The translations under genes and the position numbers were made by a program. Below the pieces are notes generated by a model. The model was not told where the DNA came from. It was given only the letters and a program-made list of their open reading frames with translations, and ran no database searches. A stretch of DNA of 64,000 nt from Caldilineaceae bacterium (lineage in GTDB: Bacteria; Chloroflexota; Anaerolineae; Caldilineales; Caldilineaceae), in contig JAPOVP010000080.1 in the NCBI GenBank assembly GCA_026708085.1, positions 1 through 64,000 on the forward strand. Direction: 5' to 3'. This document shows, one piece after another, positions 35,048 to 44,026 of the stretch; positions within the stretch are counted from its first letter, which is position 1, and every line of letters starts with the position of its first letter.

Positions 35048-36646
35048 CTAAGGGGACGCTATCCCTGCGGGCGCCCCCTCAGGGGAAAAAACGTCGTGTG
35101 GAAACAGATTTGGTAGCGGGACGGCGTCCAAAACTCTACCGCGTGCCCGGCGGATTATTTCATGTGCTTCGATATAGCGGGCGGACGCGCGTACGATCAG
35201 ACCACCCACTCCTCCGCGTCCACCTTTCCTGATATTCACAATCTCAACTGTATCGCCAGCCTCTGCTTCCCCTGCTGGTGACGGCAGCAGATATCCTTTG
35301 CTTTCGATCTGGGCTGTCAATCGCTTCCACAGCTGCGCTGTCGCGTTGTACGATTGTTTGTCGGTCAGATCGAAATGGAATCCAGATCGGGCCAACAGAA
35401 CGGGATACGGGATAAACTCGGAGGCAATGCCCGGGCCGCCCTTGTGTTCCGATTGCAGCAGGCGGGGTGTTCTGCTGATAGGGGTTGATGCCGCCAAGTA
35501 ATCTTCGATACCGGCAACGAGCCGCGAGAATGATCCACTCCTGTCAGAACGGGTAGTTTGGGCGGTCAGCGCGCCGGTCAGGCGGTGGCCTATGCCTTTC
35601 TGCCAGTCGTACGGCCAAATACGGATAACGCCTTCAGGAAGATCGCCGCCTCGGTCGATTCGCAGTATCGGCATCCAGTGGCCGCTGGGCATCATAATGT
35701 CCATTGACGCCCACTTGATAGCCGACCACGCCCGTGTTCGCCAGAGAGCCTTTTGTTTCGGGGTTGCGCCCGCCGTCGTGAAGCGTCCGGCTGTCATTCC
35801 CCCTAGACGATCCGCACTCAGGGTGATCGGGCCGGTCAGTGCTGATCCGAATGTAAACAGGTACAGGATGTCACCCGGAAGCGGATTGCGCCGGTCTATG
35901 TCGGCGTTTTCTTCGATGTTTCTCAGTAATGCCAACCGCAAGTCCATCGCCTGTGTCGTTCCGGGAAGTTTCAAGAGCTCTGTGCTCTCTCGTGTGGAGT
36001 TGGCGCGCCTAGGCCGGTAGTGGAAGGGAGACGATACCGGTACTCCATCGACTTCGACCACTGCTGCATCCGGCATCTTTTCCCACGACGCCAGCGCCGC
36101 GGTTTTGGCCTGGTTGGGCACGCGGGACAATTTCTTGACTGAAAGCACCGTTGCGTTTTCAGGCAGTTCTTGGTGCGCTTTTTGCCGCAATAGCCATGCT
36201 TCGATCAACGCGGATAGAGGGTGTTTTAGATCGCCGTGCCCTTCGCGCTGTTGGTTTGGCAGGGATTCCCATATGGTATGCAGGGAATCCAGGTGGTGTT
36301 GCCACTTTTCCTCGGTGAAAGGTGTGAATTGTCTGTTGGCCGTCTGTTCTGGTTTCTCGGCTGCCCTGTGAAGGGAGAATGCGGTCGCTAATTCAAAGCT
36401 GCTTGTAAACGGATCCACTGCTTTGAATGCCGATATATGCTTCTCCTTCTCCATCCAGTTAAGCAACGCCCGGCTGCGGTCAGTCATTTCAAGTAATGCG
36501 TCGAGAAGCCAGTCTTCCTTTTTCGTCCAGGCTGTGATCATCGACCGAATTACTTTTTCCAGCGTGGGCATTTCTGTGTTGTCTGACAAATTGTGTTTGT
36601 CCATCAGTTGCCCATATAGATCCAGCCATCTTTCATCAAACTGCAT
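35048..36646 (-). CDS. Putative replication initiator or large plasmid replication protein
   Basis: 532 residues, starting MQFDERWLDLYGQLMDKHNL. An N-terminal helical part is followed by a mixed central part with SPFHYRPRRANSTRESTELL and FTFGSALTGPITLSADRLGG, and a C-terminal part with RSGFHFDLTDKQSYNATAQL and LWKRLTAQIESKGYLL. The last could be a winged-helix DNA-binding unit. The start was set at the ATG overlapping the end of the helicase gene by 11 bases; the longer frame is a shadow of that gene. It is the operon gene nearest the iterons. Initiator function is inferred from position only; no family was recognised. Confidence 0.6.
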   Translation of the reverse strand: MQFDERWLDLYGQLMDKHNLSDNTEMPTLEKVIRSMITAWTKKEDWLLDALLEMTDRSRALLNWMEKEKHISAFKAVDPFTSSFELATAFSLHRAAEKPEQTANRQFTPFTEEKWQHHLDSLHTIWESLPNQQREGHGDLKHPLSALIEAWLLRQKAHQELPENATVLSVKKLSRVPNQAKTAALASWEKMPDAAVVEVDGVPVSSPFHYRPRRANSTRESTELLKLPGTTQAMDLRLALLRNIEENADIDRRNPLPGDILYLFTFGSALTGPITLSADRLGGMTAGRFTTAGATPKQKALWRTRAWSAIKWASMDIMMPSGHWMPILRIDRGGDLPEGVIRIWPYDWQKGIGHRLTGALTAQTTRSDRSGSFSRLVAGIEDYLAASTPISRTPRLLQSEHKGGPGIASEFIPYPVLLARSGFHFDLTDKQSYNATAQLWKRLTAQIESKGYLLPSPAGEAEAGDTVEIVNIRKGGRGGVGGLIVRASARYIEAHEIIRRARGRVLDAVPLPNLFPHDVFSPEGAPAGIASP

Positions 36647-37724
36647 TGGTCGCTGCCTTTCGAAGTGAAGCGTTGTTAGCGTGTGTCTGCGCGTTGGTCT
36701 CTGTCCACTGCCAGAGGGTGTCCTTGTTGCGGACGATCTGGATTCTGTCCGGCTTTTCTGCGTAGGATGCTTTCTCACACGTGAGAAAGTCGGCGTCGTT
36801 TTCGTTAGTGACAAGCTCCCAGCGCCACCGACTGGCGCTGTGCCAGTCGGTCGATCCGCTGTAGCCGTCGGCGTTCTTGGGCGGGTGTGCGACCAGCATG
36901 ACGGCGCAATCGTTCTTTCGCCCCCAGGCATCCCAAGAGGCCATGAATTCTCGGACCGCGCCGCGGTCATTCTCATTGGCTCCGTAGGCGCCGGCAAGGG
37001 AGTCGATAACCAACAGGGCGGCTTCGAGACGTTCGGCGCTGGCGCGCAGATCTTCTCCGGTGGTCAACAGTGCGGCGCGGTCGTGTGTCGATATGCCTGC
37101 CTGTACTCCCCAAAGGGGGCCTGCGCCTGCGAAATCGATGACGTGGCAGTTTTGCATGGCCTGGGCCTTGTCAGCGCCTATGCGCCGCACAAACTCGGCC
37201 GGCTCGTCCTCCCATGTGGCGTAAAGAACGGTGTGTCCCCCTGCTACGGGCGGCATTTTGGCGCTGCTGATATGGCTTGGGGACAGCCAGTGACCGCCGT
37301 CGGTGGTGAGGGCGTATGCCAGCTGTAAGGCCAGCCATGATTTACCGCGTCCTCCTTCGCCGGTCAACATGCCGACGCGCCCGCATGGCAGCCAGTTAGG
37401 AATGATCCACTGACGCTGCTTCAGCGGGCCCAGATTTGCAAGAGGGATGGGCCGGGGCTTATGCAGGACCTCTTTGAGTTTTCCGGCTATCACGTCTGAC
37501 GTCAGTCCCGATAGCTCATCGACTGTGGGAACCCATGCGTCATCCTGGGCGCGGGCGTCTTCCTCGAAGTGGGTGATCAGGGCTTCGATTGCGCGCCTGG
37601 TGTCAGGTGTCGGGCCGGCTTGGTGCGCGAGTACGGCGTCCACGATTTGCTTGTCCATGCGGCCGGCCTGGGCTGCCTGGTTGAATTGTTCATGGGTGGT
37701 TAGTTGTCCGTTCTGATTTTTCAC
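36636..37724 (-). CDS. RepA-like hexameric helicase (RecA fold)
   Basis: 362 residues. Walker A G122-EGGRGKS, a strand HTVLYATWEDEPAEFVRRIG, Walker B-like LLVIDSLAGAYGANENDRG and a sensor CAVMLVAHPPKN are those of the AAA_25/RepA replicative helicase group of plasmids and phages. The GTG start overlaps the upstream stop by four bases (GTGA) and has AAGGAG eight bases upstream. It sits between a Toprim primase and the putative initiator, making a three-gene replication operon. Confidence 0.85.
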   Translation of the reverse strand: MKNQNGQLTTHEQFNQAAQAGRMDKQIVDAVLAHQAGPTPDTRRAIEALITHFEEDARAQDDAWVPTVDELSGLTSDVIAGKLKEVLHKPRPIPLANLGPLKQRQWIIPNWLPCGRVGMLTGEGGRGKSWLALQLAYALTTDGGHWLSPSHISSAKMPPVAGGHTVLYATWEDEPAEFVRRIGADKAQAMQNCHVIDFAGAGPLWGVQAGISTHDRAALLTTGEDLRASAERLEAALLVIDSLAGAYGANENDRGAVREFMASWDAWGRKNDCAVMLVAHPPKNADGYSGSTDWHSASRWRWELVTNENDADFLTCEKASYAEKPDRIQIVRNKDTLWQWTETNAQTHANNASLRKAATNAV

Positions 37725-38857
37725 TCGGCAAGCTCCTTGGCGCATCGGATTCTGGCGTGGATGGTGCGGGGGTTGAGGTCGGCGGCATCTCCCTTGTTGG
37801 GCAGGCTCATGGTGTCTACCAGCAATAAGCGGCGCGCGAGCGGCGCCAGGCGCCGGGCTGCGTGGACAGCTGCTTCGATGCCGGCGACGTCGGCGTCAGG
37901 CCATAGGGTGATTTCCCTGCCGTCAAACCGTGTGAAGTCGCTGACTTGAAATCCGGCGGTGTCGCCTACGCTGTAGACGGCGTGACTGCCGTCGATGCCG
38001 GCGCTTACAGCGGCGGCGGCGGCCTTCTCGCCTTCCACGAGCAGGACGTACGGGCCGTCGGGCGGCTGGCCGCGGCGTGGATGATTCCAGGATAGAGGCT
38101 GACGTCCTTTGACGCTGGCGCCCTTCTGGCCGTTCCAGAAAATACGCTTGTCCGGGTCGATGCGTGTGCGCGGCCGGGCGCGTCCGTCTGCGAGGATATA
38201 GACGGCGTCCTGGCGCCACTGCCGGCCCTTGGCGGAGACTTGTGCAGCGACGTGCTTGTGCAGCTGGTCGTAACTGGCGGTGCACTGGCACCGCAGGGAA
38301 AGGCCTGCATAGGGGAACAGGTGATCTGTCAGTGTCCACGCGATCAGCGCGTCGGGCTGCCGGCACAGCGGGCAAGGGCTTGCGTGGGAGCGTCCGCCGG
38401 CGTCGTCCTGGGGAAGCTGGTGTGCACCCCATTGCGAGACGAGGACCGCGTTCTGGGGGCACTGCGGCGCCGGCTGTGTCGTGGCCGGCGAGGATCGCTT
38501 GGGGGCGGCAGGGCGGGTCGTTGCTCCACCTGAAGGCCGGCCCGTGCGTCGTGCCTCCCAGCAGGCGCGACAGCTGCACAGCTGCAGGCCGGTTGCCTTC
38601 TGCAGGGCGTGGCGGATGGCGTCGCGCTCTGCCGGCGTACGCGGGCTGCATTTGTAGCAGTGGACGTGCAGGGACTGTTCTCCGGGCCTGGGCGGGTCGC
38701 TGAATACCAGCGATGCCGACGCCGGCTTGTCTCCGCTGCCGTGGCAGTAGCCGCGGGTGCGGTAGCCGCCGCCTTCGCGTCGCGTGCCTGGGAGCCGGGC
38801 CGCGACTTCGGCGGCGGTGGCGAGTGGTATGCGATTGAGGGTGCTGTGTGTTAGCAT
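37721..38857 (-). CDS. Toprim-domain primase-like protein
   Basis: 378 residues. The N-terminus has a probable zinc-binding region (GYCHGSGDKPAS, SLHVHCYKCSP, CSCRACWEA) like the primase finger. A Toprim-type segment follows: YVLLVEGEKAAAAAVSAGID and ITLWPDADVAGIEAAVHAA, with the catalytic Glu and the Asp pair. It resembles plasmid or phage Toprim primases that make or bind primers for replication. The start ATG has GGAG 12 bases upstream. It overlaps the helicase gene by four bases. Confidence 0.8.
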   Translation of the reverse strand: MLTHSTLNRIPLATAAEVAARLPGTRREGGGYRTRGYCHGSGDKPASASLVFSDPPRPGEQSLHVHCYKCSPRTPAERDAIRHALQKATGLQLCSCRACWEARRTGRPSGGATTRPAAPKRSSPATTQPAPQCPQNAVLVSQWGAHQLPQDDAGGRSHASPCPLCRQPDALIAWTLTDHLFPYAGLSLRCQCTASYDQLHKHVAAQVSAKGRQWRQDAVYILADGRARPRTRIDPDKRIFWNGQKGASVKGRQPLSWNHPRRGQPPDGPYVLLVEGEKAAAAAVSAGIDGSHAVYSVGDTAGFQVSDFTRFDGREITLWPDADVAGIEAAVHAARRLAPLARRLLLVDTMSLPNKGDAADLNPRTIHARIRCAKELAE

Positions 38858-38897
38858 GTGGGCGAGGCTCCATTGATGCGTGGGTCTCAGTGGTAGT

Positions 38898-38921
38898 GGC
38901 CCCGATTGACGGATCGGGGCC
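38898..38921. terminator. Strong hairpin upstream of the primase gene
   Basis: GGCCCCGAT pairs with ATCGGGGCC around six bases. On the forward strand it is followed by GTCCTCTTTTATT, which is terminator-like for rightward transcripts. On the leftward strand it lies 41 bases upstream of the primase start, where it could act as a leader attenuator. Direction is not certain. Confidence 0.45.
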
Positions 38922-39079
38922 GTCCTCTTTTATTGGATCCCTGCTCTTTTTGCGATTTTGGACAGGCCTTGGCGGCTGAACACGGTGCCGCGGCGAGTGC
39001 GTACGCCGCGCGTGAGCAAGGATCTCGACGCTTGGCTGCTCGCTGACGCCGGTGTATCCCGCGACCTGTCCCCGTTTTC

Positions 39080-39289
39080 CTATTGCCCGGTCTGCTCCTT
39101 CTCAACCTGCGTGACGGCTTGCAAAACAGACTCTCTTACGAATTCAGTGAATTTCTGCTGGCGGAACATTGCTGCCTCGATGATGCGCCGTTTATCGCTG
39201 GCTGTTACGCCAATGGAGACATGGGCGGTCTTTTTGAGCCCTTGGGCTTTTCTGACTCTGGGGTTGGTCTTCGCCTTCGTATCCGGCAT
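39080..39289 (-). CDS. Ribbon-helix-helix (DUF1778-like) protein
   Basis: 69 residues. A basic N-terminus (MPDTKAKTNPRVRKAQGLKK), a strand TAHVSIGVTASDKRRIIEAA and a helix KFTEFVRESVLQAVTQVE match the ribbon-helix-helix plan of TacA/DUF1778 antitoxins and MobC-like proteins. AAGGAGCG lies about six bases before the ATG. It is 222 bases upstream of the primase operon and on its strand. No GNAT toxin is adjacent. A copy-control or relaxosome role is possible. Confidence 0.7.
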   Translation of the reverse strand: MPDTKAKTNPRVRKAQGLKKTAHVSIGVTASDKRRIIEAAMFRQQKFTEFVRESVLQAVTQVEKEQTGQ

Positions 39290-39445
39290 GGGTCGCTCCT
39301 TTCGGGTGTATCATTGCCTGGGCGGCACTCTTATTGTACCATGAAACAGCGCATAAAAAAGCAGCTTTTTACTAGTTTAATTGCAGAATTGTGTGATGGG
39401 ATCGGAGGGCCCGTTTTCGGACAGTTTTCGTTTCTTCGTCGTCCT
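39290..39445. other. Intergenic stretch
   Basis: Nothing recognisable beyond the ribosome site and presumed promoter of the ribbon-helix-helix gene. Confidence 0.3.
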
Positions 39446-39594
39446 GATTTTGGGGCGCGGCGCCACAGGAGGACGACGGCGTTCCTTTTGCGGAGAAGAT
39501 GGGGCGGCTGACGGTGCAGTGGCGGGCCCAGCAGGCGGAGGCGCACAGGCTGGACGGGACGATCGCTGATAATCTGAAGTCGCTTGGGTTTTAG
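39446..39594 (+). pseudogene. C-terminal remnant of a type I restriction M subunit or similar methylase
   Basis: The frame reads PQEDDGVPFAEKMGRLTVQW, then RAQQAEAHRLDGTIADNLKS and LGF, stop. A Glu-Lys-Met, a long helix with QQAEAxxLDxxI and an NLxxLG(Y/F) end are usual at the C-terminus of HsdM-type adenine methylases. Nothing of the catalytic part remains. Short CGCGGAGAAC repeats follow at 39597-39650. Confidence 0.5.
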
Positions 39595-39738
39595 GGTCCG
39601 CGGAGAACGGCTTAACTGCTTTTGTCCACGGAGGAACACGGAGAACTGCTTTTTTGACCGGCTGCTGTCGCAGCTGGTCGGCAGCGGCAAGGTCCGGAGG
39701 CAGTTTGCGCCTAGTAGGCGTAGTTTGGAGGAGAGAAA

Positions 39739-40071
39739 GTGACAGTAGCGGCGGTTTCGGAGCGGGCTTCCGAATTGGAGAAGCTCTGTGTCCGCTATCA
39801 TGTTGAACGGCTGGATTTGTTCGGTTCGGCTGCTTCCGGTGGCCACAGAGAGGGCGCCAGCGACATGGACTTTCTGGTCGAGTTCCGGCCGTTGCCCGCG
39901 GGGGCATATGCCGACGCCTATTTCGGGTTGTTGGAGGATCTGGAAAGGCTGTTCGAAGGCCCTGTTGACCTTGTTGTCGACTCGGCGATCCGGAATCCCT
40001 TCTTCCGGCAGCGTGTTAAAGAAACCAGGACACAGATCTATGCGGCTTGCGGCCAGGAAGTACCTGTTTGA
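39739..40071 (+). CDS. MNT-type nucleotidyltransferase
   Basis: 110 residues. Core motif G29-S-A-A-S-G, then D42-M-D44 in GASDMDFLVEF, and a third acidic residue in GPVDLVVDSA. This is a minimal nucleotidyltransferase, normally paired with a HEPN toxin that it silences by AMPylation. GGAGGAGAG lies about ten bases upstream. No intact HEPN partner is adjacent; a possible remnant of one is at 40833. The gene is probably an orphan. Confidence 0.85.
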   Translation: MTVAAVSERASELEKLCVRYHVERLDLFGSAASGGHREGASDMDFLVEFRPLPAGAYADAYFGLLEDLERLFEGPVDLVVDSAIRNPFFRQRVKETRTQIYAACGQEVPV

Positions 40072-40134
40072 TATTCGCTTTCAGAGAGACGTCTAACATT
40101 TTTCCGGCCCAAAAGCCTGAAACCGAAGGGAATC

Positions 40135-40394
40135 ATGAGCAACATCTGGCAAGTGCAGGAGGCGAGGGCGCGCTTCAGCGAGCTGCTGGAGGCCAGTCAT
40201 GCAGAAGGCCCGCAGATCGTCACCAAGCACGGGAAAGAAACGGCGGTGCTGGTGCCGATTGAACAGTGGCGCGACTGGAAAGACTAGCGAAACAAAGCCT
40301 GAAGGAGTTTCTGCTGGCCCCAGAGGCGCGTACGGAGGCGTTAACCCCGCCGAGAAGGAAGCTGCGCCTGCGACCGGCTAAGGATTTAGAGTAG
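40135..40394 (+). pseudogene. Phd/YefM-family antitoxin with a C-terminal frameshift
   Basis: The frame from the ATG gives 50 residues: SNIWQVQEARARFSELLEAS, HAEGPQIVTKHGKETAVLVP, IEQWRDWKD, stop (40287). The next frame continues directly LAKQSLKEFLLAPEARTEAL, then PPRRKLRLRPAKDLE, which is the typical Phd C-terminal toxin-binding tail. So one base has been lost or gained near 40280. The DNA-binding half is complete. The PIN toxin gene begins nine bases after the tail. Confidence 0.75.
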
Positions 40395-40403
40395 AGGAAT
40401 GCT

Positions 40404-40817
40404 GTGTATCTCCTGGATACAACCGTTGTCTCCGAGTCGCGACGTTCCAGACCGCACGCGGCGGTTCTGAACTGGATTCAAAGCGTCCCGGAAGAGCAAC
40501 TTTACGTTTCTGCTGTGACCGTCGGAGGAATTCAAGCAGGTATTGAGGTCACGCGCCAATAGGACCCCGGCAAGGCGGAGGAGTTGGAGCGCTGGCTGGA
40601 CGGAGTGTTGACGGCGTATGAAATCCTGCCGGTCGACGCCAGCGCCTTTCGGGTATGGGCGAAGTTGATGCATCGACAGTCGGACACTTTTCTACAGGAT
40701 ACTCTGATTGCCGCGGTTGCCATCGTCCATGATCTGACCGTTGTTACGCGTAGTGGTCGTGATTTTGAGCATACCGGAGTGCGCCTGCTTGATCCGTTCG
40801 TGGGCGGAAATGGATAG
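40404..40817 (+). pseudogene. VapC-type PIN-domain toxin with a premature stop
   Basis: GTG reads VYLLDTTVVSESRRSRPHAA, with the first PIN Asp (usually LDTNVVSE), VTVGGIQAGIEVTRQ, then TAG. The frame resumes DPGKAEELERWLDGVLTAYE, then TFLQDTLIAAVAIVHDLTVV with the later Asp, and TRSGRDFEHTGVRLLDPF. The amber codon splits an otherwise complete 137-residue PIN ribonuclease. With the antitoxin frameshift this shows a decayed toxin-antitoxin pair. Confidence 0.8.
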
Positions 40818-40832
40818 TCTGCGGAGATCGGA

Positions 40833-41030
40833 ATGAACATCAGCACCGACCATCTGAATCGCTGCATCGGCAGGACCAGAGTTGCCTGGGATGGACTGCA
40901 GCTGTGTGTACCGGGAACTGCGGCTGACCGACGCCAATGGCTGGGAGATGTTCGTGCGCATTGTCGACATCGTCGGGCATTCTTGCGCTGGTGGAGTACC
41001 GGCCAGTCGAAGGGACAGGGGCGCGGTTGA
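40833..41030 (+). pseudogene. Possible HEPN/substrate-binding partner remnant
   Basis: MNISTDHLNRCIGRTR resembles the beginning of nucleotidyltransferase substrate-binding (HI0074-type HEPN) proteins, but the frame then loses family likeness. It lies 16 bases after the PIN remnant and near an MNT nucleotidyltransferase. Weak evidence. Confidence 0.25.
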
Positions 41031-41167
41031 AGAGGTGGGATGGCCGTTTTCCAGCTGTGTTCCACTTGCCTTGCACTTCCTTCCACTATTTGACAAAATA
41101 ACCAATGTAAATAAATATATGAGGGAGTTATGTAAAGTAGTGGTAGGAATGGTAAGGTAACTGGAAC

Positions 41168-44026
41168 GTGATGCAAAAAATGTTCAAAAATGAAAAGGCC
41201 GCGCCTTCTTCCAGGTCAACGCGGCCTTCTCGAAAGGACATCACCTCAATGCAGAGGCGATTCAATTCTACCACAGACAGCCCCTCGCGCGGAAGATCTT
41301 TCTCACTCTTCCCCAAAGTAACGTCCCGTAAACCTGTCGGCGCGTTCTCCCTGCCTGAACTCGAAAAGTGGATACGCCGCAACGATATCCCAGCAGGCAA
41401 TGCTCAGATGCCCGATGTGCGCGCTATGACGAAAGCGATTCGGGCCCACTACCGGCAGCACGGCAAAGATGATTACTACAAGGCAAAAAAGAAGGACCTG
41501 CCGGCCTTTACACCTGCCGGCCAGTTCTCCCAGCGCAACAGGTCCGGCCTGGCGCAGCATTCCGGCTGCATCCCCGTCGATTTCGACGACCTCCCGTCCG
41601 AGGAGAAGAAGAAGGACCTGCTTGAGCAGCTGCGGCAACTTTCCTTTATTTCCCTTGCCGCTTTGAGCGTCGCCGACGGCATGTGGGCCCTTGCCGCGGT
41701 TGATCCGGCTCCTACAAACGCCCAGGAACACACAACGGCCTGGCGTACCGTTGTCGATGCAATTCAAGATCATCTCGTTGATACGCAGGTCGACAGGTCA
41801 GGGAAAGACCTCGCCCGGGCCCGCTATCTTGCTGCGGATCCCAATGCATACGTGAACCACGATGCCGTCCCTCTGCCCTGGCTGCCAATACGGAATGTCC
41901 GTCCGCCCCGTCTTTCTGTCGGCAAGCACGCGTTGCCGTCCTCTGCCGAAGTGGACCTGATGTTGAGGCACATCGACCCCGACTGTGATCGCACTACCTG
42001 GATCAAGATCGGCACGGCGCTGCGTCGTGAGGGCTACGACTTCTTCTTATGGAGGAACTGGTCAGCCCAAGGCCATAAATTCGATCCCGCCGCCGACTGC
42101 ACACAACAACAGTGGGATGGTTTTGCCGACTACGACGGCCGCGAGGCGCGTATTGGCACTATAGTCAAGCTGGCACGGGAAGGGGGGTACAGGGGGCATT
42201 CGCTGGGGTCGTTTGGTTTGCGGGCCGAAATTCGGAAAGAGACAGATCCTGGCGCCTCCTTCCCCTCCGAACTCAACCGTATCCATGAGAAACTGTCCGA
42301 GCTGCATCATGTGCGGCGCATGTTGGAACGGCATGCGTCCGACCTGCTCAGTGCCGTAGACGTGGATACCCGTACGCTGTACGTCCTGCAGGGAAACGGC
42401 ATTTGGCTGCCTGGGGATGATCAGGTGCGGAGACTGTACTGGGCGACGGCTTCCTACTGGCTGAAACTGGTGGTCGAGCACCGCGATCTGCTCCCAAGCC
42501 ATGTTGATAATGGTAAGACCTTCGCGGACACCGTCAGGGCATTCCGCGCCACGGAGCGAAACCGCGCCTGCAGAGAAGGCATAAGGCTGGCCGGTTCAAT
42601 GATCGCTCACTGGGAAAGGGATCCGGACCCGCCCCCGGCGTTCCACGAACTCACTCTGGCGAAGAAGGCGGAACTGGACGCGGACCTGCGCTATCTCGGT
42701 TGTGAAAACGGCGTAGTCGATCTCCATACGGGGGACTTACTGTCCGCTGCGCAAGCGCGCGCCAAGCTGGTGACCCGCAGCACCGGTGTTCTCTACAGTT
42801 CCCAAGCCCGCCACCCGGCCGTGGACAAGCTGACGGCCCATCTGTCCGATGCGCATCGAGAATGGCTTTTGTCCGCTTTTGGCCATGCCTTGCGCGGCTA
42901 CCCGGACCGCACGCTCTATCTGCTGGTCGGACCGCCCGGCGGCGGCAAATCTACCCTCCTGACGGCGGTGCGGCTGGCTCTCGGGGCGTATGCCGACGCC
43001 TTGGCGGAGGGAGCGCTGACCCAACGCAATGTCAACAGCTCGATAGCCGGACTCTCGCCTGAAATGGAACCTTTCACGCGTTGTCGCGTCGTGATCGACA
43101 GCGATCTTGAGTCCAGTGCGAGGTTATCTACCGGCAGACTGAAGAAGCTGGCAGGCGGGGATGAGATGAAATGGCGGGGATTGCACAGCGGCTTCGGCGA
43201 TACGAGGCGGGTAACGGCAACGATGTTCATCAGCCTTAATGACGACCAGGTGCCCAGTTTGACGATGGACAGCGGCCTCTACGAACGCCTGCGCCCTCTG
43301 CCTTATCCCGCGGTTCCGGCGGACCAGCGCGATTCGGGACTGCGTGCCGAGCTGGAGCAACCGGAGGCGAGAGAGGCGATGCTGGCCCTGCTCGTTCAGT
43401 ATGCAGTGAAGAGTGCTCAACCGCCTGCCATTTCCGGCGCGGTCGGGGAACTGCGTGCGCGGTTGCGCCGCGAGGCGGTGGGTGCCGGCTTCCATGACTG
43501 GGCTACGGCCGCCCTGACGGTGACCAATCTACCCGTTGACAAGGTATCGACAGCGGCGGTGTGGGCGGCGGCCGTGAAAGCGGCAGGCAATGATTCCCCC
43601 TGGGGCTATAACCGACGCACTTTCGTCACAGCGCTGCGTTCCCTACTGGATCTGGCTCCAACCGGAAAGATCTGGGCCGATGGAAAGGTGGCCAATGGGT
43701 GGGTGGGGGTGCGTTTAGCCGCCGAGGAAGAGGGGGAAGCGCTCCCAGCAGGTCAAGCATTCTCGAACTGGGTCGCTGCACATATGGCCAAGACGGGGAA
43801 GTCGGACGATCGCATGTCGACCGCGGCGTTATGGAATCTGATGGTGAAGGCTGGGGGCGATCCGCCCTGGGGATATACCCGACGGGCGGCATTTGCGGCC
43901 ATTCGAGAAATCCTCGCTCTGCCGCCGGCCAGGAAGATTCGCATCGACGGACAAGCGGTAAATGGCTGGCAGGGCTTGACAATGGTCAAGGCCATTGACG
44001 GCGAGGCCAGCAGCGGGTGGAGTTAG
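41168..44026 (+). CDS. D5/P4-like primase-helicase with duplicated C-terminal domain
   Basis: 952 residues. The N-terminal part has a primase-type region (HSGCIPVDFDDLPSEEKKKD, then ARYLAADPNAYVNHDAVPL). A PriCT-type helical segment follows at about 265-325 (HIDPDCDRTTWIKIGTALRR). The SF3/D5-like helicase has Walker A LVGPPGGGKST (about 586-597), a Walker B-like RCRVVIDSDLES and the sensor MFISLNDDQVPSL. The tail has two homologous blocks (about 775-855 and 862-945) sharing STAAxWxxxVKA, PWGYxRRxF and KIxxDGxxxNGWxG. They may be DNA-binding units. The exact start among GTG/ATG codons at 41168-41180 is uncertain. Such enzymes start phage or plasmid replication. Confidence 0.8.
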   Translation: MMQKMFKNEKAAPSSRSTRPSRKDITSMQRRFNSTTDSPSRGRSFSLFPKVTSRKPVGAFSLPELEKWIRRNDIPAGNAQMPDVRAMTKAIRAHYRQHGKDDYYKAKKKDLPAFTPAGQFSQRNRSGLAQHSGCIPVDFDDLPSEEKKKDLLEQLRQLSFISLAALSVADGMWALAAVDPAPTNAQEHTTAWRTVVDAIQDHLVDTQVDRSGKDLARARYLAADPNAYVNHDAVPLPWLPIRNVRPPRLSVGKHALPSSAEVDLMLRHIDPDCDRTTWIKIGTALRREGYDFFLWRNWSAQGHKFDPAADCTQQQWDGFADYDGREARIGTIVKLAREGGYRGHSLGSFGLRAEIRKETDPGASFPSELNRIHEKLSELHHVRRMLERHASDLLSAVDVDTRTLYVLQGNGIWLPGDDQVRRLYWATASYWLKLVVEHRDLLPSHVDNGKTFADTVRAFRATERNRACREGIRLAGSMIAHWERDPDPPPAFHELTLAKKAELDADLRYLGCENGVVDLHTGDLLSAAQARAKLVTRSTGVLYSSQARHPAVDKLTAHLSDAHREWLLSAFGHALRGYPDRTLYLLVGPPGGGKSTLLTAVRLALGAYADALAEGALTQRNVNSSIAGLSPEMEPFTRCRVVIDSDLESSARLSTGRLKKLAGGDEMKWRGLHSGFGDTRRVTATMFISLNDDQVPSLTMDSGLYERLRPLPYPAVPADQRDSGLRAELEQPEAREAMLALLVQYAVKSAQPPAISGAVGELRARLRREAVGAGFHDWATAALTVTNLPVDKVSTAAVWAAAVKAAGNDSPWGYNRRTFVTALRSLLDLAPTGKIWADGKVANGWVGVRLAAEEEGEALPAGQAFSNWVAAHMAKTGKSDDRMSTAALWNLMVKAGGDPPWGYTRRAAFAAIREILALPPARKIRIDGQAVNGWQGLTMVKAIDGEASSGWS

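Noticed and set aside
41303..41773. Antisense ORF within the primase-helicase gene
   Set aside because: Shadow of the plus-strand gene, no start site.
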